A model generated the notes under the pieces. The model made no database searches. It was not told the DNA's origin and saw nothing but the letters and a program-made list of their open reading frames with translations. The position numbers were made by a program, and so were the translations under genes. DNA of 64,000 nucleotides from JANWHQ01 sp963775275 (GTDB taxonomy: Bacteria > Pseudomonadota > Alphaproteobacteria > Caulobacterales > Caulobacteraceae): the NCBI GenBank assembly GCA_963775275.1, contig CAVZII010000005.1, positions 372,001 through 436,000 of the forward strand, written 5' to 3'. Positions 8,236-17,452 of the stretch are shown here, piece after piece (the stretch's first letter is position 1; every line of letters starts with the position of its first letter).

Positions 8236-8662
8236 CTAGCGGGTGCAATAGTGCCTGTAGCCGTCTTGGCCGGGGTAGGTGCCTGTGCGGTAGTCGAAGC
8301 CGGAATAGGACGCACTGCACCGGTTGCGCCAGTCGCGGTCGTTGCGGTGGGCGTTGTAGTAGTCGCGGTCGCTGTTCGAGCCGGCGATGGCCGCCCCCAT
8401 GATGAAGCCTATGATGCCGCCGGCAACCGCGGCGCCGGCCGCGTCATCGCTCTCGTAATGGTCGTTGCGCCAGACGTAGCGACGGTGGCTCTGGCTTTCA
8501 TATCGCAGGCGTTCGCTGCAATCGTCGCGTCGTTCGCCGGCGTAGCAGCCGCGGTTTTGGGCGCCGTAGGAACTCATGCCGGCCGTCATAGGGCCCGGTG
8601 GCGCAGGCGGCGGTGGAAAAGGTGGCGACCACCAAGACGGCAGTGACGAGATGCTTCTTCAT
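8236..8662 (-). CDS. BA14K-like lipoprotein with glycine-zipper segment, apparent frameshift
   Basis: The start (MKKHLVTAVLVVATFSTAAC) is a lipoprotein signal with a Cys lipobox. After GPYDGRHE the frame is lost by one base (around 8580-8600), and the body continues in another frame: YGAQNRGCYAGERRDDC, then a Gly/Ala zipper (AAVAGGIIGFIMGAAIAG) and a C-terminal RTGTYPGQDGYRHYC motif like that of BA14K proteins. Removing one T from GAGTTCC joins both parts as ...HESYGAQNRG... Without correction the body could only start at an internal ATG (8589) lacking a signal peptide, so I treat this as one broken gene. Confidence 0.65.
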
Positions 8663-8745
8663 GGCTTGCATTGTCCTTGTTCTGGAAGCCGCCGTTTCTC
8701 GAACGGTCCTCCGCTGGCGTGAGAACACTTAAGCTTCACAGTGGC

Positions 8746-9081
8746 TCAAAGGAGCCGGACACGATCAGACTGCGCGCTAGACCACCGCCCGAAGGTATGT
8801 TGGCGGGACGGGCGCCAGCGCGGTGACCTAGGCGTCGACGGCTCCCGGGCGATCGGGGCGGCCGTTCTCTGCGCCGCATAGGGCTGCACGGAGATGCCGC
8901 CGTCGCGATGGTGAAACCGGACTTCCGCATCCCAGCCCAGCCTTGCCGCCAGGCTGGCCAGCCGACGGGCCTGGTCCTCCGCGCCGCCCCTGGACAGGAA
9001 CATCAAGGGATCGGCGCTCAAACGGCTGAGCACGGACCACCCACCCTGTACGGGCGCTATAGTCACGGTGACGCAGTTCAT
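8746..9081 (-). CDS. small hypothetical protein
   Basis: The first 75 residues look real: TIAPVQGGWSVLSRLSADPL, FLSRGGAEDQARRLASLAAR, then DAEVRFHHRDG. Small proteins with this GGWSV...PLMFLSGG..A...AR.LA pattern occur in Caulobacterales. The C-terminal 35 residues are low-complexity and Arg/Ser-rich and may be read-through past a lost stop. The start at ATG 9081 has only a weak ribosome-binding site. Function unknown. Confidence 0.5.
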   Translation of the reverse strand: MNCVTVTIAPVQGGWSVLSRLSADPLMFLSRGGAEDQARRLASLAARLGWDAEVRFHHRDGGISVQPYAAQRTAAPIAREPSTPRSPRWRPSRQHTFGRWSSAQSDRVRLL

Positions 9082-9549
9082 AATTGACGATCTTGAACGC
9101 ACGCCGCTCGCGAACATTGACTTGCATCAAGCTTGGGCGCCGACGCGGAACCGGGCTCTGCAACCGGATCGGTCGAAGACGGTCATCGCCCCTAAGCGGA
9201 CGTTGGGAAGGTCCGCGAAGGGGATCGAACAGAAGCTCCATTGCCGTGGCCTCACCCACGCCGGCTTACGAACCAAGCGGTGGAGGGCATTGAGACAGAG
9301 CGGCAGGAGATGCCGCCTCAGGCGGGCGTTGGCGGCGGCCTGAATGCGGACGTTCCCGAGGCAGCCTCGGCCGAAGGCGCGCATAGGCTTCAGGTCCGAA
9401 AGCGGACGTTGAGCCGGGCGACCGATGAATGACAGGCTGAAGGCCCGCTGAGGGTGCGGAGCGGAGCTGTCATCCTTGATGCGCCTCAAGGGTGCAGGCG
9501 CGCATATCTTGTATCTCCACGGGCCCGGTGTGTGTGTGGAGATGAGGCA
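9082..9549. other. intergenic region with scattered GCGGACGTT units
   Basis: About 470 bases without a supportable gene. It holds several copies of a short unit, AGCGGACGTT or TGCGGACGTT (near 9196, 9345 and 9402), also present inverted near 12414. This resembles dispersed intergenic elements known from Alphaproteobacteria. The end of the region carries the GAGG ribosome-binding site of the OsmC gene. Confidence 0.4.
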
Positions 9550-9969
9550 ATGCTCGAATATGCGGTTCAGGCTCGGCGGATCGACGCGCATGGAAGCGAG
9601 GCGAGGACGAAAGAGGCCAGCGTTGTCCTCGACACTGACCTCAAGGGCCGGCCCGACGCCTTCAATCCAGCGGAGCTGCTATTGGCGTCCATCGCCGCTT
9701 GCATGATCAAGGGCGTCGAGCGGGTTGCACCAATCCTTCAGTTTGAGCTGCAGGGCGTCGAGGTGAAGCTCCACGGGATGCGCCAGGACAGCCCGCCGAA
9801 GATGGCTTCCATCGACTACGAGCTGATCGTCGACACGGCAGAGAGTGATCACCGTTTGGAGCTGCTGCACACCAACGTCCTCAAGTACGGGACCGTCTCG
9901 AATACCGTGGCGGCGGGAACGGACCTGAAGGGACGGATCACGCGGCGACCGCATGTCGCCGCAGCGTAG
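9550..9969 (+). CDS. OsmC family protein
   Basis: OsmC/Ohr-fold protein of 139 residues, expected to act as a thiol peroxidase or related stress protein in the cytoplasm. Family landmarks: FNPAELLLASIAACMIKGVERVA (AACM carrying the conserved Cys; the second catalytic Cys of true Ohr is not obvious) and SIDYELIVDT. ATG 9550 is chosen because TGAGG lies six bases before it and the conserved fold begins there; an upstream in-frame start at 9454 would add an unconserved, Cys-rich leader. The next genes (CsbD, cupin) also fit a stress cluster. Confidence 0.8.
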   Translation: MLEYAVQARRIDAHGSEARTKEASVVLDTDLKGRPDAFNPAELLLASIAACMIKGVERVAPILQFELQGVEVKLHGMRQDSPPKMASIDYELIVDTAESDHRLELLHTNVLKYGTVSNTVAAGTDLKGRITRRPHVAAA

Positions 9970-10146
9970 TTGCACGTCCAGTTCTCCACGGTGGGTCCAT
10001 CGCCGGCAGCGACCTCGTGACGGATGGCGGCGTTGATCCATATCATTGCGGAATGCCTTCCGCCGGGTGCGACTGAGGGCGTCGCGGCCCCCAGGTCCGA
10101 CGAGGCCGCATTTCCAGGCGCGGCGGAGATGCGCAAGGAGCACATC

Positions 10147-10329
10147 ATGAGCACCAACCGGATCGAAGGCATCGCAAAGCAAGCCTCAGGCTCCATCAAG
10201 CAAACTGCAGGCAAGCTCGTGGGCAACGAAAAGCTGCAAGTGGAAGGCGCCGTTGAGAAAGCAGTCGGCAAGGCGCAGAACGCCGTCGGCAAGGCGCAGG
10301 ACGAGATCGCCAACCAGCTGAAGAAGTAG
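10147..10329 (+). CDS. CsbD family stress protein
   Basis: Sixty-residue helical protein with the CsbD pattern (NRIEGIAKQASGSIKQTAGK, then repeated VGKAQNAVGKAQDE). Members are small hydrophilic general-stress proteins of unknown mechanism. ATG 10147 is preferred because AAGGAG lies eight bases upstream; an in-frame ATG at 10024 would add an unrelated leader. Confidence 0.85.
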   Translation: MSTNRIEGIAKQASGSIKQTAGKLVGNEKLQVEGAVEKAVGKAQNAVGKAQDEIANQLKK

Positions 10330-10684
10330 GTCGCGGCGCGCACAGGAATCACGCCTGCCAAGGCCCAGTCACGCGTCGACGCGGTGGTAGCGCGAGCAGG
10401 CAACGCAGCAACAGGCGCGGGAAGTCGCGGATGCGTCTCGCCGCGCGGGGCCAAGCTCGCACTTTCAATGGCGCCAGCAATGCTGATCGGGGCATGCATC
10501 GCGTGTGTCGCCGCCGCTTTGGGCGGGCAACGGCGAGACGGGCATCCTTGAAACTGAGGATGGGCTTGGCCGTTCGCAGGGCCCGGACCGAACTGCGATC
10601 CGGGACCTGTTTGATCTGGATCATGGGCATCGACTTCGATGGACCGCATGATTGCTGGCGGGCAGATTCAAGAGGGCCAAGGTG
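10330..10684. other. intergenic region with no supported gene
   Basis: About 355 bases between the CsbD and cupin genes. Open frames here lack family features and normal codon bias. The last 40 bases hold the leader of the cupin gene; no promoter motif could be assigned. Confidence 0.4.
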
Positions 10685-11116
10685 ATGAAAGGCTTTGTCG
10701 ACGACATTGACGATCTGACCAGGGCCAACACGGACTTTCGCCGGGTGCTCTACACTGGCAAGCATCTTCAGCTCGTGCTCATGACGCTGAAGTCCGGCGA
10801 AGAAATTGGCGAGGAAGCCCACGCCGGCCACGATCAGTTCTTTCGCATCGAGAAGGGAAAGGGCGAGGTTTGGATCGACGGCAAGCGCACGAAGGTCAGA
10901 AGCGACGATGCGATCCTCGTTCCTGCCGGCGCCAAGCACAATGTCATCAACACCGGCGACAAGCCGATGAAGCTCTACACCCTGTACGGACCGCCCGAGC
11001 ACAGGGATGGCGTGGTGCGCGCCAGCAAGACCAAGGCTGAGGCGGTTCCGGAGCACTTCGACGGCGACACGACGGAGAGGGCGTCAGCGTCGCGAGCCAA
11101 GCCGAAAGCGGGGTAG
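10685..11116 (+). CDS. cupin domain protein
   Basis: Single cupin of 143 residues. Motif 1 is HAGHDQFFRIEKGKGEV with the metal ligands His/His/Glu, and motif 2 is LVPAGAKHNVINTG with the last His. Such proteins bind a divalent metal and are usually isomerases, dioxygenases or sensors; no substrate can be assigned. The C-terminal 30 residues are charged and disordered. Start ATG 10685 follows AGGGCCAAGG. The next gene follows with no gap, so the two may form an operon. Confidence 0.85.
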   Translation: MKGFVDDIDDLTRANTDFRRVLYTGKHLQLVLMTLKSGEEIGEEAHAGHDQFFRIEKGKGEVWIDGKRTKVRSDDAILVPAGAKHNVINTGDKPMKLYTLYGPPEHRDGVVRASKTKAEAVPEHFDGDTTERASASRAKPKAG

Positions 11117-11791
11117 ATGAGGCGTCCTGCCCACGCTCAGACCGCTGCGATCGACGACCTCAGACCGACGCAGATCACGGTTGGCTATCGTGAAGTCGTC
11201 AGGAAGCGCCGCCGTTGGCGCGAACAGTCGCAACTTGGCGGCGCGCGTTCGGCGTCGCGCGAAATTCCAGTCCTTCGCGGGCCCGAGGGTCAGCTCTTTA
11301 TCGTCGATCACCACCACTTGGCGCGCGCGCTGAGCGAAGAGGGCGTGGCGACCGTGGCGTTGAACCTGGTAGCGGATCTCAGCGTGCTCACTGCGGGGAA
11401 ATTCTGGGAAGTCTGCGAAGAGCGCGGCTGGTGTCACCCCTATGATGCGGTGGGCGTGCGTCGGGACATCGACGCCATTCCGAGGACCGTCGGCGCGCTC
11501 GCAGACGACCCTTTTCGAAGTCTGGCGGGGGAGTTGCGCCGGGCTGGCGGGTTCGCAAAGCAACCCGCGCCATTCAGCGAATTCGTCTGGGCGGATTTCC
11601 TGCGCTGCCGGATCGAGCGCGCCACCGTGGGAGAAGATTTCGACCGAGCGCTTAGATCCGCCTTTGTCCTCTCCAGAAGCCCTGACGCCGAGAATCTGCC
11701 AGGCTGGCGCCCTGAGCGGCGCCCGGCGTACGGTCAACGTTCCGTCCGCGACGGGTCGGTTCTCCCCCCTCGATCCCGTCCTGGAAGCTGA
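11117..11791 (+). CDS. ParB-like nuclease-family protein (ParBc_2 type)
   Basis: Matches the putative ParB-like nuclease family: LRPTQITVGYREVVRKR, VDHHHLARALSEEGV, ERGWCHPYDAVG, LADDPFRSLAGELRRAGGF and PFSEFVWADFLRCRI. This family is not the chromosomal partition ParB; its members are orphan proteins of unknown role. Relatives end soon after the LPGW motif; here about 25 Arg/Pro-rich residues follow, which could be read-through after a lost stop (a single-base change around 11709 would give a stop). It directly follows the cupin gene. Confidence 0.75.
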   Translation: MRRPAHAQTAAIDDLRPTQITVGYREVVRKRRRWREQSQLGGARSASREIPVLRGPEGQLFIVDHHHLARALSEEGVATVALNLVADLSVLTAGKFWEVCEERGWCHPYDAVGVRRDIDAIPRTVGALADDPFRSLAGELRRAGGFAKQPAPFSEFVWADFLRCRIERATVGEDFDRALRSAFVLSRSPDAENLPGWRPERRPAYGQRSVRDGSVLPPRSRPGS

Positions 11792-11860
11792 GGCACGCGA
11801 CGGCGGCTTGCTCTCTGTCCACCGTAGTAGATCCCAGAGCCGGCTCGGGGGCCGGGACGA
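11735..11860. repeat. diverged intergenic direct repeat, copy 1
   Basis: Segment with GGTTCTCCCCCCT, GTCCTGGAAGC, GGCGGCTTGC, GATCCCAGAGCCGGCTCGGGG in order. The same blocks with the same spacing recur at 12410-12535. The first part overlaps the 3' end of the ParB-like frame, in line with that end being extended past its normal stop. Confidence 0.6.
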
Positions 11861-12016
11861 GCGGGATCGAGTACGGCCCTGGCGCGCCGGGAAGCGGATT
11901 TCGCCGACGGCCGCAGAAGGCCGTACGCCCTTTGAGAGGGCCAGAGCCGAGACCATGGACATCAAGCGACGGCGCGCTGCAATCTGCGACCCCGAAGTCG
12001 AAGGGAGAGCCTGCCC

Positions 12017-12343
12017 ATGGCGCTGTATGAGCTGCGCACTTACACGCTCCACGTCGGCGCGATGGCGCAAGCCGTGAAGCTCTACCAGGAGCTGGGGTTT
12101 CCGGCGCTGCACAAGGGTGGGTACGACCAGAAGCTCGTCGGCTACTTCCAGGCCGATACCGGCGTGATCAACCAGCTCGTTCACCTTTGGAAGTTCGACG
12201 ACGACGCCGACCGTCGTCGGCACTGGGCGTCGGTCTACTCCGACGTCGAATTCATGGAGGGCTTCGCCAGCAAATTCCGCGCGCTGCTGGCGTCACAGGA
12301 GGTGAAGCTGCTGCTGGCGGCGCCCTGGGGACCACATCCGTGA
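12017..12343 (+). CDS. NIPSNAP family protein
   Basis: 108-residue ferredoxin-like fold protein of the NIPSNAP family: YELRTYTLHVGAMAQAVKLY at the start and VHLWKFDDDADRR in the middle. Bacterial NIPSNAP proteins are small and of unknown function. ATG start with GAAGGGAGAG upstream. It lies between the two diverged repeat copies. Confidence 0.85.
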   Translation: MALYELRTYTLHVGAMAQAVKLYQELGFPALHKGGYDQKLVGYFQADTGVINQLVHLWKFDDDADRRRHWASVYSDVEFMEGFASKFRALLASQEVKLLLAAPWGPHP

Positions 12344-12409
12344 CTGACGCCTGGCAGTGAAGACCGGCTGACGCCCGGCTACTCTTCGACCTCCCAAAGG
12401 CAGACCCAT

Positions 12410-12535
12410 CGAACGTCCGCTGAGGGTCGTTCTCCCCCCTTCGGTCTCGTCCTGGAAGCCGACGTTTGCGCGAGCGGCTTGCGCTCTGTCTTCCGCGGAT
12501 CCCAGGGCCGGCTCGGGGACCGGGCCAGGCTTCGC
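12410..12535. repeat. diverged intergenic direct repeat, copy 2
   Basis: Second copy of the element at 11735: CGTTCTCCCCCCTTCGG, CGTCCTGGAAGCC, GCGGCTTGCGCTCTGTC, GATCCCAGGGCCGGCTCGGGG. Preceded by GAACGTCCGCTGAGGGTCG, which links it to the dispersed GCGGACGTT units. The rest of the 12344-12793 interval holds no supported gene. Confidence 0.6.
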
Positions 12536-12793
12536 CGGCGTCCGGCCGTCGAGCTCAGACCCAGGTTCCAGAGGCTCCGAGCCCATCAGGTCTGGCTCCC
12601 CGGCAAGGGACCCGGATCCCGGCCTTCGCCCATGGGCGCCAAGTCGGGGCGCGCCGGCGCGGCCCTTCACCCCGTCGGGCAGAGGAGCAGGGTGGCGCCG
12701 CGGAGCTGAGATGGCGCCACGTCCACTCCAACCGCTCCAGGGAGGGGAAGCCAGCGGAGATTCACCCACAAGCGGCGGAGGAGACGCTCTCGC

Positions 12794-13186
12794 TCAGGCG
12801 AGGATGGCGGCGGGGGCTTCGGTGCGGGCCAGGACGCGGCCCATGGCGTCGAACAGCAGGTTCATGGCGACGGGCTTGCACAGCAGCTCGTCGGCGCCCG
12901 CGGCCAGGCAACGCTCCTGGATGTCGAGCGCCGCGTCTGCGGTGACCACGACGATGGGGATCGAGCGCAGCGCGTCGGTCCGCGCCCGGATCCTGCGGAT
13001 GGCGGTGAGCCCGTCCATTCCGGGCATGCGCAGGTCCATCAGGACCAGGTCGAAGCGCTGGGTCTCGAGCATGGCGAGCCCGGTCTCGGCTTCGGGCGCC
13101 TCGGCCATCTCCACGCCCGCCACCGCGAGCATGTCCCGGACCACGCGCCGGTTCATCGGATCGTCCTCAACGAACAGGACGTACAT
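12794..13186 (-). CDS. single-domain response regulator (CheY-like receiver)
   Basis: Receiver of 130 residues with full phosphotransfer site: acidic residues in LFVEDDP, phosphoacceptor in DLVLMDLRMPGMDG, Thr in VVVTAD and Lys in LCKPV. It lies 71 bases downstream of the sensor kinase on the same strand and is a likely partner of it. Paralogous to the receiver at 6966-7352. There is no output domain. Confidence 0.9.
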   Translation of the reverse strand: MYVLFVEDDPMNRRVVRDMLAVAGVEMAEAPEAETGLAMLETQRFDLVLMDLRMPGMDGLTAIRRIRARTDALRSIPIVVVTADAALDIQERCLAAGADELLCKPVAMNLLFDAMGRVLARTEAPAAILA

Positions 13187-13257
13187 GGCGCCACTCCACC
13201 GCGATCAGACGCTGCTCGACGACACCTACAGATGAAAGCCTAACAAGCCGTCACGCC

Positions 13258-15726
13258 CTACGCCGCAGTCGCCTGGGCGGCGTCAAGGGGCTGCTCCTCG
13301 CAGGCGCGACGCAGAGCCGCCAGCAGGTCCGCAGGGGTGATCGGCTTGGACAGGACCTCGGCTGCGCCCGCGGCGCGCAGGCGCCCGATCAGGGCCTCGT
13401 CCGGCGCAGGCCACAGCACGGCCACCGGCGCCCGGGCCGCCTCGGCGACGCGCGAGACGCCAGCCACGCGCTCGTCCAGGTCGACGCCGAGGGCGCCGGC
13501 GTCGGCCAGCACGCGATCGAAGCGCTCGATGCGCAGGAGATCCAAGGCCGCCGCGCCGTCGGCGATCTCGAGCGCGCGCACATGGGCCGAGAGGGCGCCG
13601 CGAAGGACGCTCTGGATCAGCGGATTGGCCTCGATCACCAGGAGCCTGCAATCGGACAGCGAAGACGCCGAAGCGTCCCCGGCCGACGGCGGAGGCGCCT
13701 CCTCCAGGATCAGCGCGGCGGCCCGCTGCAGCGGAAGCACGACGGTGAAGGCGGAGCCCTCGCCCGGCTTGCTGGAGACCGAGATCAAGCCGCCCATCGC
13801 CTGGACGAGGTCGCGGCAGATGGCGAGCCCGAGCCCGGTGCCGCCGTACTCGCGGGTGGTGCTGGCGTCGCCCTGGGTGAAGGCCTCGAAGATCTCGGCC
13901 TGCTTGTCCTCGGGGATGCCGATCCCGGAATCGCTCACCTCGATGACCAGGCGCTCGTCGATGCCGCGACGCTCGGCGCGCGCGCGCAGGCCGACGGCGC
14001 CCTCGTGGGTGAACTTGATGGCGTTGGAGAGGAGGTTGAAGACGATCTGGCGCAGGCGCCCGCCGTCCTCGACGATGCGGCCGAGCCCGGGATCGACGTC
14101 GATCGTCATGGCCAGGCCCTTGGCGCCGGCCTTCTCGGACCAGAGCCTGCCCGTCTCGTCCAGGATCGCGGGCAGGTCCACCTCGGTCTTGTCGATGGTG
14201 AGCTTGCCCGTCTGCATCTTGGCCAGGTCGAGGATGTCGTCGACCAGGGCGCGCATGGTCTCGCCCGACCCGTGGACCAGCTCGATCCGCTCCCTGAGGC
14301 GCGGCTCCAGGGACCGGTCGGTCAGGAGGACCTGGGTCATGCCGAGGATGCCGTTCAACGGCGTGCGGATCTCGTGGCTGGTGGCGGCCAGGAAGTCGGA
14401 CTTGGCCTTGAGCGCCTTCTCCAGCGCCTCGTTGACGTCGGTCAGCTTGACGTTGGCCGCCCGGACCTCGTCGCGGCTGCGCCGGATCGACACGAAGCCG
14501 AAGGCGAGCAGGGCGAGCACGAGGCCCGATCCGCCGAGCAGGCCCGTGGTGATGGTGTTGTGCTGGCGGGCCAGCTTGACGTCGCGCTGGAGCTGGCCGG
14601 CCTTGAGGTTGGCGATCCTGAGGTTCTGGTTGGCGAAGTCGAAGCGGGCGGCCATCAGCGCGGCGTTGGCCGAGGAGGTCACGACCCGCGCCTCGTCGTC
14701 GAGCCGCTTGAACGCCGCAAGGTGGGCGTAGGCCTGCCGGTAGTCCCCCAGCCGGAGGTAGGCCTTGTAGGCCGTCTCGTGGAAGTCGCGATACGGCAAG
14801 GTGGTGGTCTTCAGATCCAGGCCATGGAACGTCCGGGCCAGCAGCGCCGTCGCCTTGCCGGCGTCGCCGCGCGCGAGCGCCGTTTGGGCCGCGATTCCCC
14901 AGAGGAACGGGATCTCGTCGGGGGAAGCCTGTCGCGCCAGCTCCAGGCCGCGCGAGATATCCGCGTCAGCCGCAGGGAGCCGGCCCGCCTTGACCTCGGC
15001 CGCAGCCAGGTTGGTGAGGATGCTCGCCTCGAGCGCCGGGCTGTGCATATCGCGGGCGATGCCGATCGCGGTCCTGAACTCGGCGATGGCGCGGTCGTAC
15101 CGCCTGAGCTCGGTGTAGGCATTGGCCTTGTTGTTCGCCGCCGTGACGAGGAGGATCGGGTCCTCCTTATAGATCTCGGCCGACTGGGCGTAGTACTGGA
15201 GTACGCGCTCGTAGTCCCCGGCGTCCTGATAGATCGAGCCGATGTTCTGCAGCGCCTTGGCCTGGCCCCGCCGTTCGCCCGCGGCGCGGTAGATCTCGAA
15301 CGCCCGCTGGTAGTCGGCCATCGCGGCCTCGGTCTGGCCGAGCACGGAGACGGCGCTCCCGTGGGACATGATCAGGTCGCCCTGAAGCTTGCTGTTCGGC
15401 TGGCGCTCGGAGACCACGGCCAGGGCCTGGGAGATGACCGGAAGGGCGTCCCTGGGCCGATCAACCCGGATCAGGGCCTCGCCCCGGAGCCACTGGGCCG
15501 TGGCGACGCGGAGCGCGGGGTCCCCCGGCGCGGCGCGGGCGAGCGCCAGGGCCTGGGAGGACAGTCCCAGCGCCGACTGGGGATCGACCATCATGGCCGA
15601 CTTGGTGCGGGCGATCGCCTGGTCGAACTGCGCCTGCGCGGGCGCCGGAACGCCGGCCTGGGCCGACGCGGCGAGGATCATCAGTGCAACGGCCGCGGCC
15701 GGCGCCAGTCGTCTCAGCATGACCAC
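13258..15726 (-). CDS. hybrid sensor histidine kinase with periplasmic TPR sensor region
   Basis: 822 residues: signal peptide (1-24), TPR-type helical repeats (about 30-350, e.g. RRGQAKALQNIGSIYQDAGD), a transmembrane helix (about 388-410), HisKA with ATSHEIRTPLNGILGM (phospho-His near 447), HATPase with DSGIGIPEDKQ and GGTGLGLAI, and a C-terminal receiver-like domain (about 700-815). That receiver keeps Asp in RVLADAG and Lys in LSKPI, but the usual N-terminal acidic pair is replaced by VIEANP, so it may be a weak or non-phosphorylated receiver. Transcribed after the EAL gene (80-base gap) and before the CheY-like gene, suggesting one signalling operon. The signal sensed is unknown. Confidence 0.9.
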   Translation of the reverse strand: MVMLRRLAPAAAVALMILAASAQAGVPAPAQAQFDQAIARTKSAMMVDPQSALGLSSQALALARAAPGDPALRVATAQWLRGEALIRVDRPRDALPVISQALAVVSERQPNSKLQGDLIMSHGSAVSVLGQTEAAMADYQRAFEIYRAAGERRGQAKALQNIGSIYQDAGDYERVLQYYAQSAEIYKEDPILLVTAANNKANAYTELRRYDRAIAEFRTAIGIARDMHSPALEASILTNLAAAEVKAGRLPAADADISRGLELARQASPDEIPFLWGIAAQTALARGDAGKATALLARTFHGLDLKTTTLPYRDFHETAYKAYLRLGDYRQAYAHLAAFKRLDDEARVVTSSANAALMAARFDFANQNLRIANLKAGQLQRDVKLARQHNTITTGLLGGSGLVLALLAFGFVSIRRSRDEVRAANVKLTDVNEALEKALKAKSDFLAATSHEIRTPLNGILGMTQVLLTDRSLEPRLRERIELVHGSGETMRALVDDILDLAKMQTGKLTIDKTEVDLPAILDETGRLWSEKAGAKGLAMTIDVDPGLGRIVEDGGRLRQIVFNLLSNAIKFTHEGAVGLRARAERRGIDERLVIEVSDSGIGIPEDKQAEIFEAFTQGDASTTREYGGTGLGLAICRDLVQAMGGLISVSSKPGEGSAFTVVLPLQRAAALILEEAPPPSAGDASASSLSDCRLLVIEANPLIQSVLRGALSAHVRALEIADGAAALDLLRIERFDRVLADAGALGVDLDERVAGVSRVAEAARAPVAVLWPAPDEALIGRLRAAGAAEVLSKPITPADLLAALRRACEEQPLDAAQATAA

Positions 15727-15806
15727 AAACCTCCCTGAGGGACCTTAGGGACCGGGGCTCAAGACCGGGATAACCGCCAAGCTCATGCTCGCCCGCGCCC
15801 CCACCG

Positions 15807-17270
15807 TCAGGCTCCCGCCCGGCGCAGCGCGGCCGGCAGGACAGAGGGCTGGTCGATCTGGACGCCGGCCGCCAGCAGGGCCTCGAGCTCGTGCAACGGC
15901 ACCGCTGGCGAGATCACGTACCCCTGGATCAGGTCGCAGCCCATGGCGCGAAGCAGGGCGAACGCCTCGGGCGTTTCGACGCCCTCGGCGGTGACCACCA
16001 TCCCCAGGGCGTGGGCCAGATCGATGGTGGAGCGGACGATGAGCGGATCGCGGTGGCTGGAGGCCAGGCTGGAGATGAACAGCTTGTCGATCTTCAGCTC
16101 GCGGGCCGGAAGCTGCTTGAGATAGGCCAAAGAGGAGAGGCCGGAGCCATAGTCGTCGATGGCGATCGGCACGCCGGCGTCGGCGAAGGCCTGGAGATTG
16201 GCCAGGGCCTTTGCGGGATCCTCGATGACCGCCGTCTCGGTGATCTCCAGCCCGATCGCGCCCGGCTCGAGCCCGCCTATGGCCGCGAGCAGCCAGTCCG
16301 CGAAGGCGGCGTCCGCGACCAGCCGGCCGGAGAGGTTGACGTGGATCGAGAGGCGGCGGCCCCTGGCCTCGAGCGCGCGCCGGTCGGCGACGGCCTGGCC
16401 GACGACCCAGCGGGTCATGTCCAGGATGGCGCCGGTCTCCTCGGCGAGGGGGATGAACCGGGTCGGCGGCACCAGGCCGCGGCGGGGACAGGGCCAGCGG
16501 ACGAGGGCCTCGACGGCCTCGATAAGGCCGGACCGGGCGGCGAGCTTGGGCTGGTAGGCGACGAACAGGCGGCCGCCGGCGAGCGCGTGGTGGAAGTCGC
16601 GCAGCAGCTCCAGGCGCGCCACGGCCTCCTCGCGCTCCTCGTCGGTGAACATGGCGATCCGGGCGTGGCCGGACTGGGCGTGGGCCAGGGCGACGGCCGC
16701 CTTGTCGATCGCGGCCTCGCCGGCGTCGCCACAGCGGGCGAAGCCGATGGCGACATCGAGGTCGAAGCTTTCGCCCTTCAGCTGGAGGCGGCGCTCGAGG
16801 GCGGCGCGGGCCTTGTCCATGATGCGCCGGGCCGCGGCCTCGTCCTCGGCGGGGAAGACGAACTCGACCAGGGTGCGCCCGACGCGCCCCAGCCGCATGC
16901 CCGGCACCCACTCGCGCAAGCGCGCGCAGAGCCGGGCGAGGATCTCGGCCGCGATGGCCGATCCCATCTGGCGGCGCAGCTCGCCGAAGCGGTCGACGCC
17001 GACGATGGCGACGAACGCCTCGCCGCCTTGCCCGGTCATGCCCGCGATCAGCGCCGGGTCCAGCAGGGACGGCGCGGCGGCCTCCGCCGCCCCGCGCGCG
17101 GCCAGCTCGGCCACGCGGTTGAAGGCCTCGGCGCCCGGCGGGGCGTGCGCCCCAACCGGCAGGCGAACGCCGTGATCGCCCGACGCCAGCCGTTCGAGCG
17201 CAACTTCAAGAGGAAGAACAATGACGTTCTCCCCTTTATTGCTTTCACGCCTGGCGCGCTTGCCGGTCAT
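15807..17270 (-). CDS. EAL-domain c-di-GMP phosphodiesterase with degenerate GGDEF
   Basis: 487 residues. A short N-terminal helical part is followed by a GGDEF-like domain (about 85-215) whose active-site loop is replaced (GRVGRTLVEF), so it should not make c-di-GMP. The EAL domain (about 225-475) has its catalytic signatures: EALVRW, HVNLSGR, LEITETAV, IAIDDYGSG, LKIDKLFI and AEGVETPE, so hydrolysis of c-di-GMP is likely. No TM segment. ATG 17270 is taken as start; GGGGAGA about 50 bases further in may mark an alternative non-ATG start. It probably heads the operon with the kinase and receiver. Confidence 0.88.
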   Translation of the reverse strand: MTGKRARRESNKGENVIVLPLEVALERLASGDHGVRLPVGAHAPPGAEAFNRVAELAARGAAEAAAPSLLDPALIAGMTGQGGEAFVAIVGVDRFGELRRQMGSAIAAEILARLCARLREWVPGMRLGRVGRTLVEFVFPAEDEAAARRIMDKARAALERRLQLKGESFDLDVAIGFARCGDAGEAAIDKAAVALAHAQSGHARIAMFTDEEREEAVARLELLRDFHHALAGGRLFVAYQPKLAARSGLIEAVEALVRWPCPRRGLVPPTRFIPLAEETGAILDMTRWVVGQAVADRRALEARGRRLSIHVNLSGRLVADAAFADWLLAAIGGLEPGAIGLEITETAVIEDPAKALANLQAFADAGVPIAIDDYGSGLSSLAYLKQLPARELKIDKLFISSLASSHRDPLIVRSTIDLAHALGMVVTAEGVETPEAFALLRAMGCDLIQGYVISPAVPLHELEALLAAGVQIDQPSVLPAALRRAGA

Positions 17271-17452
17271 GGGAGGAAGAGTGAACGGACAAGTTGAAGT
17301 TCAGGTTAAGCTTGCCTGCTCGCCAAGACGCGCTGTCGGGGCGTTGAAGATTGTAATGGCTCGAACAATTGACCCGACTCGTCACGCCTTCATCTTGACG
17401 GCCGAAGAGAGAGCCGCCCTGCGGCCGCTCGGCCCGGATGACGAGCGGGCCC

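Noticed and set aside
13582..15738. 718-codon plus-strand frame opposite the sensor kinase
   Set aside because: Antisense shadow; the minus strand has complete HisKA/HATPase motifs.
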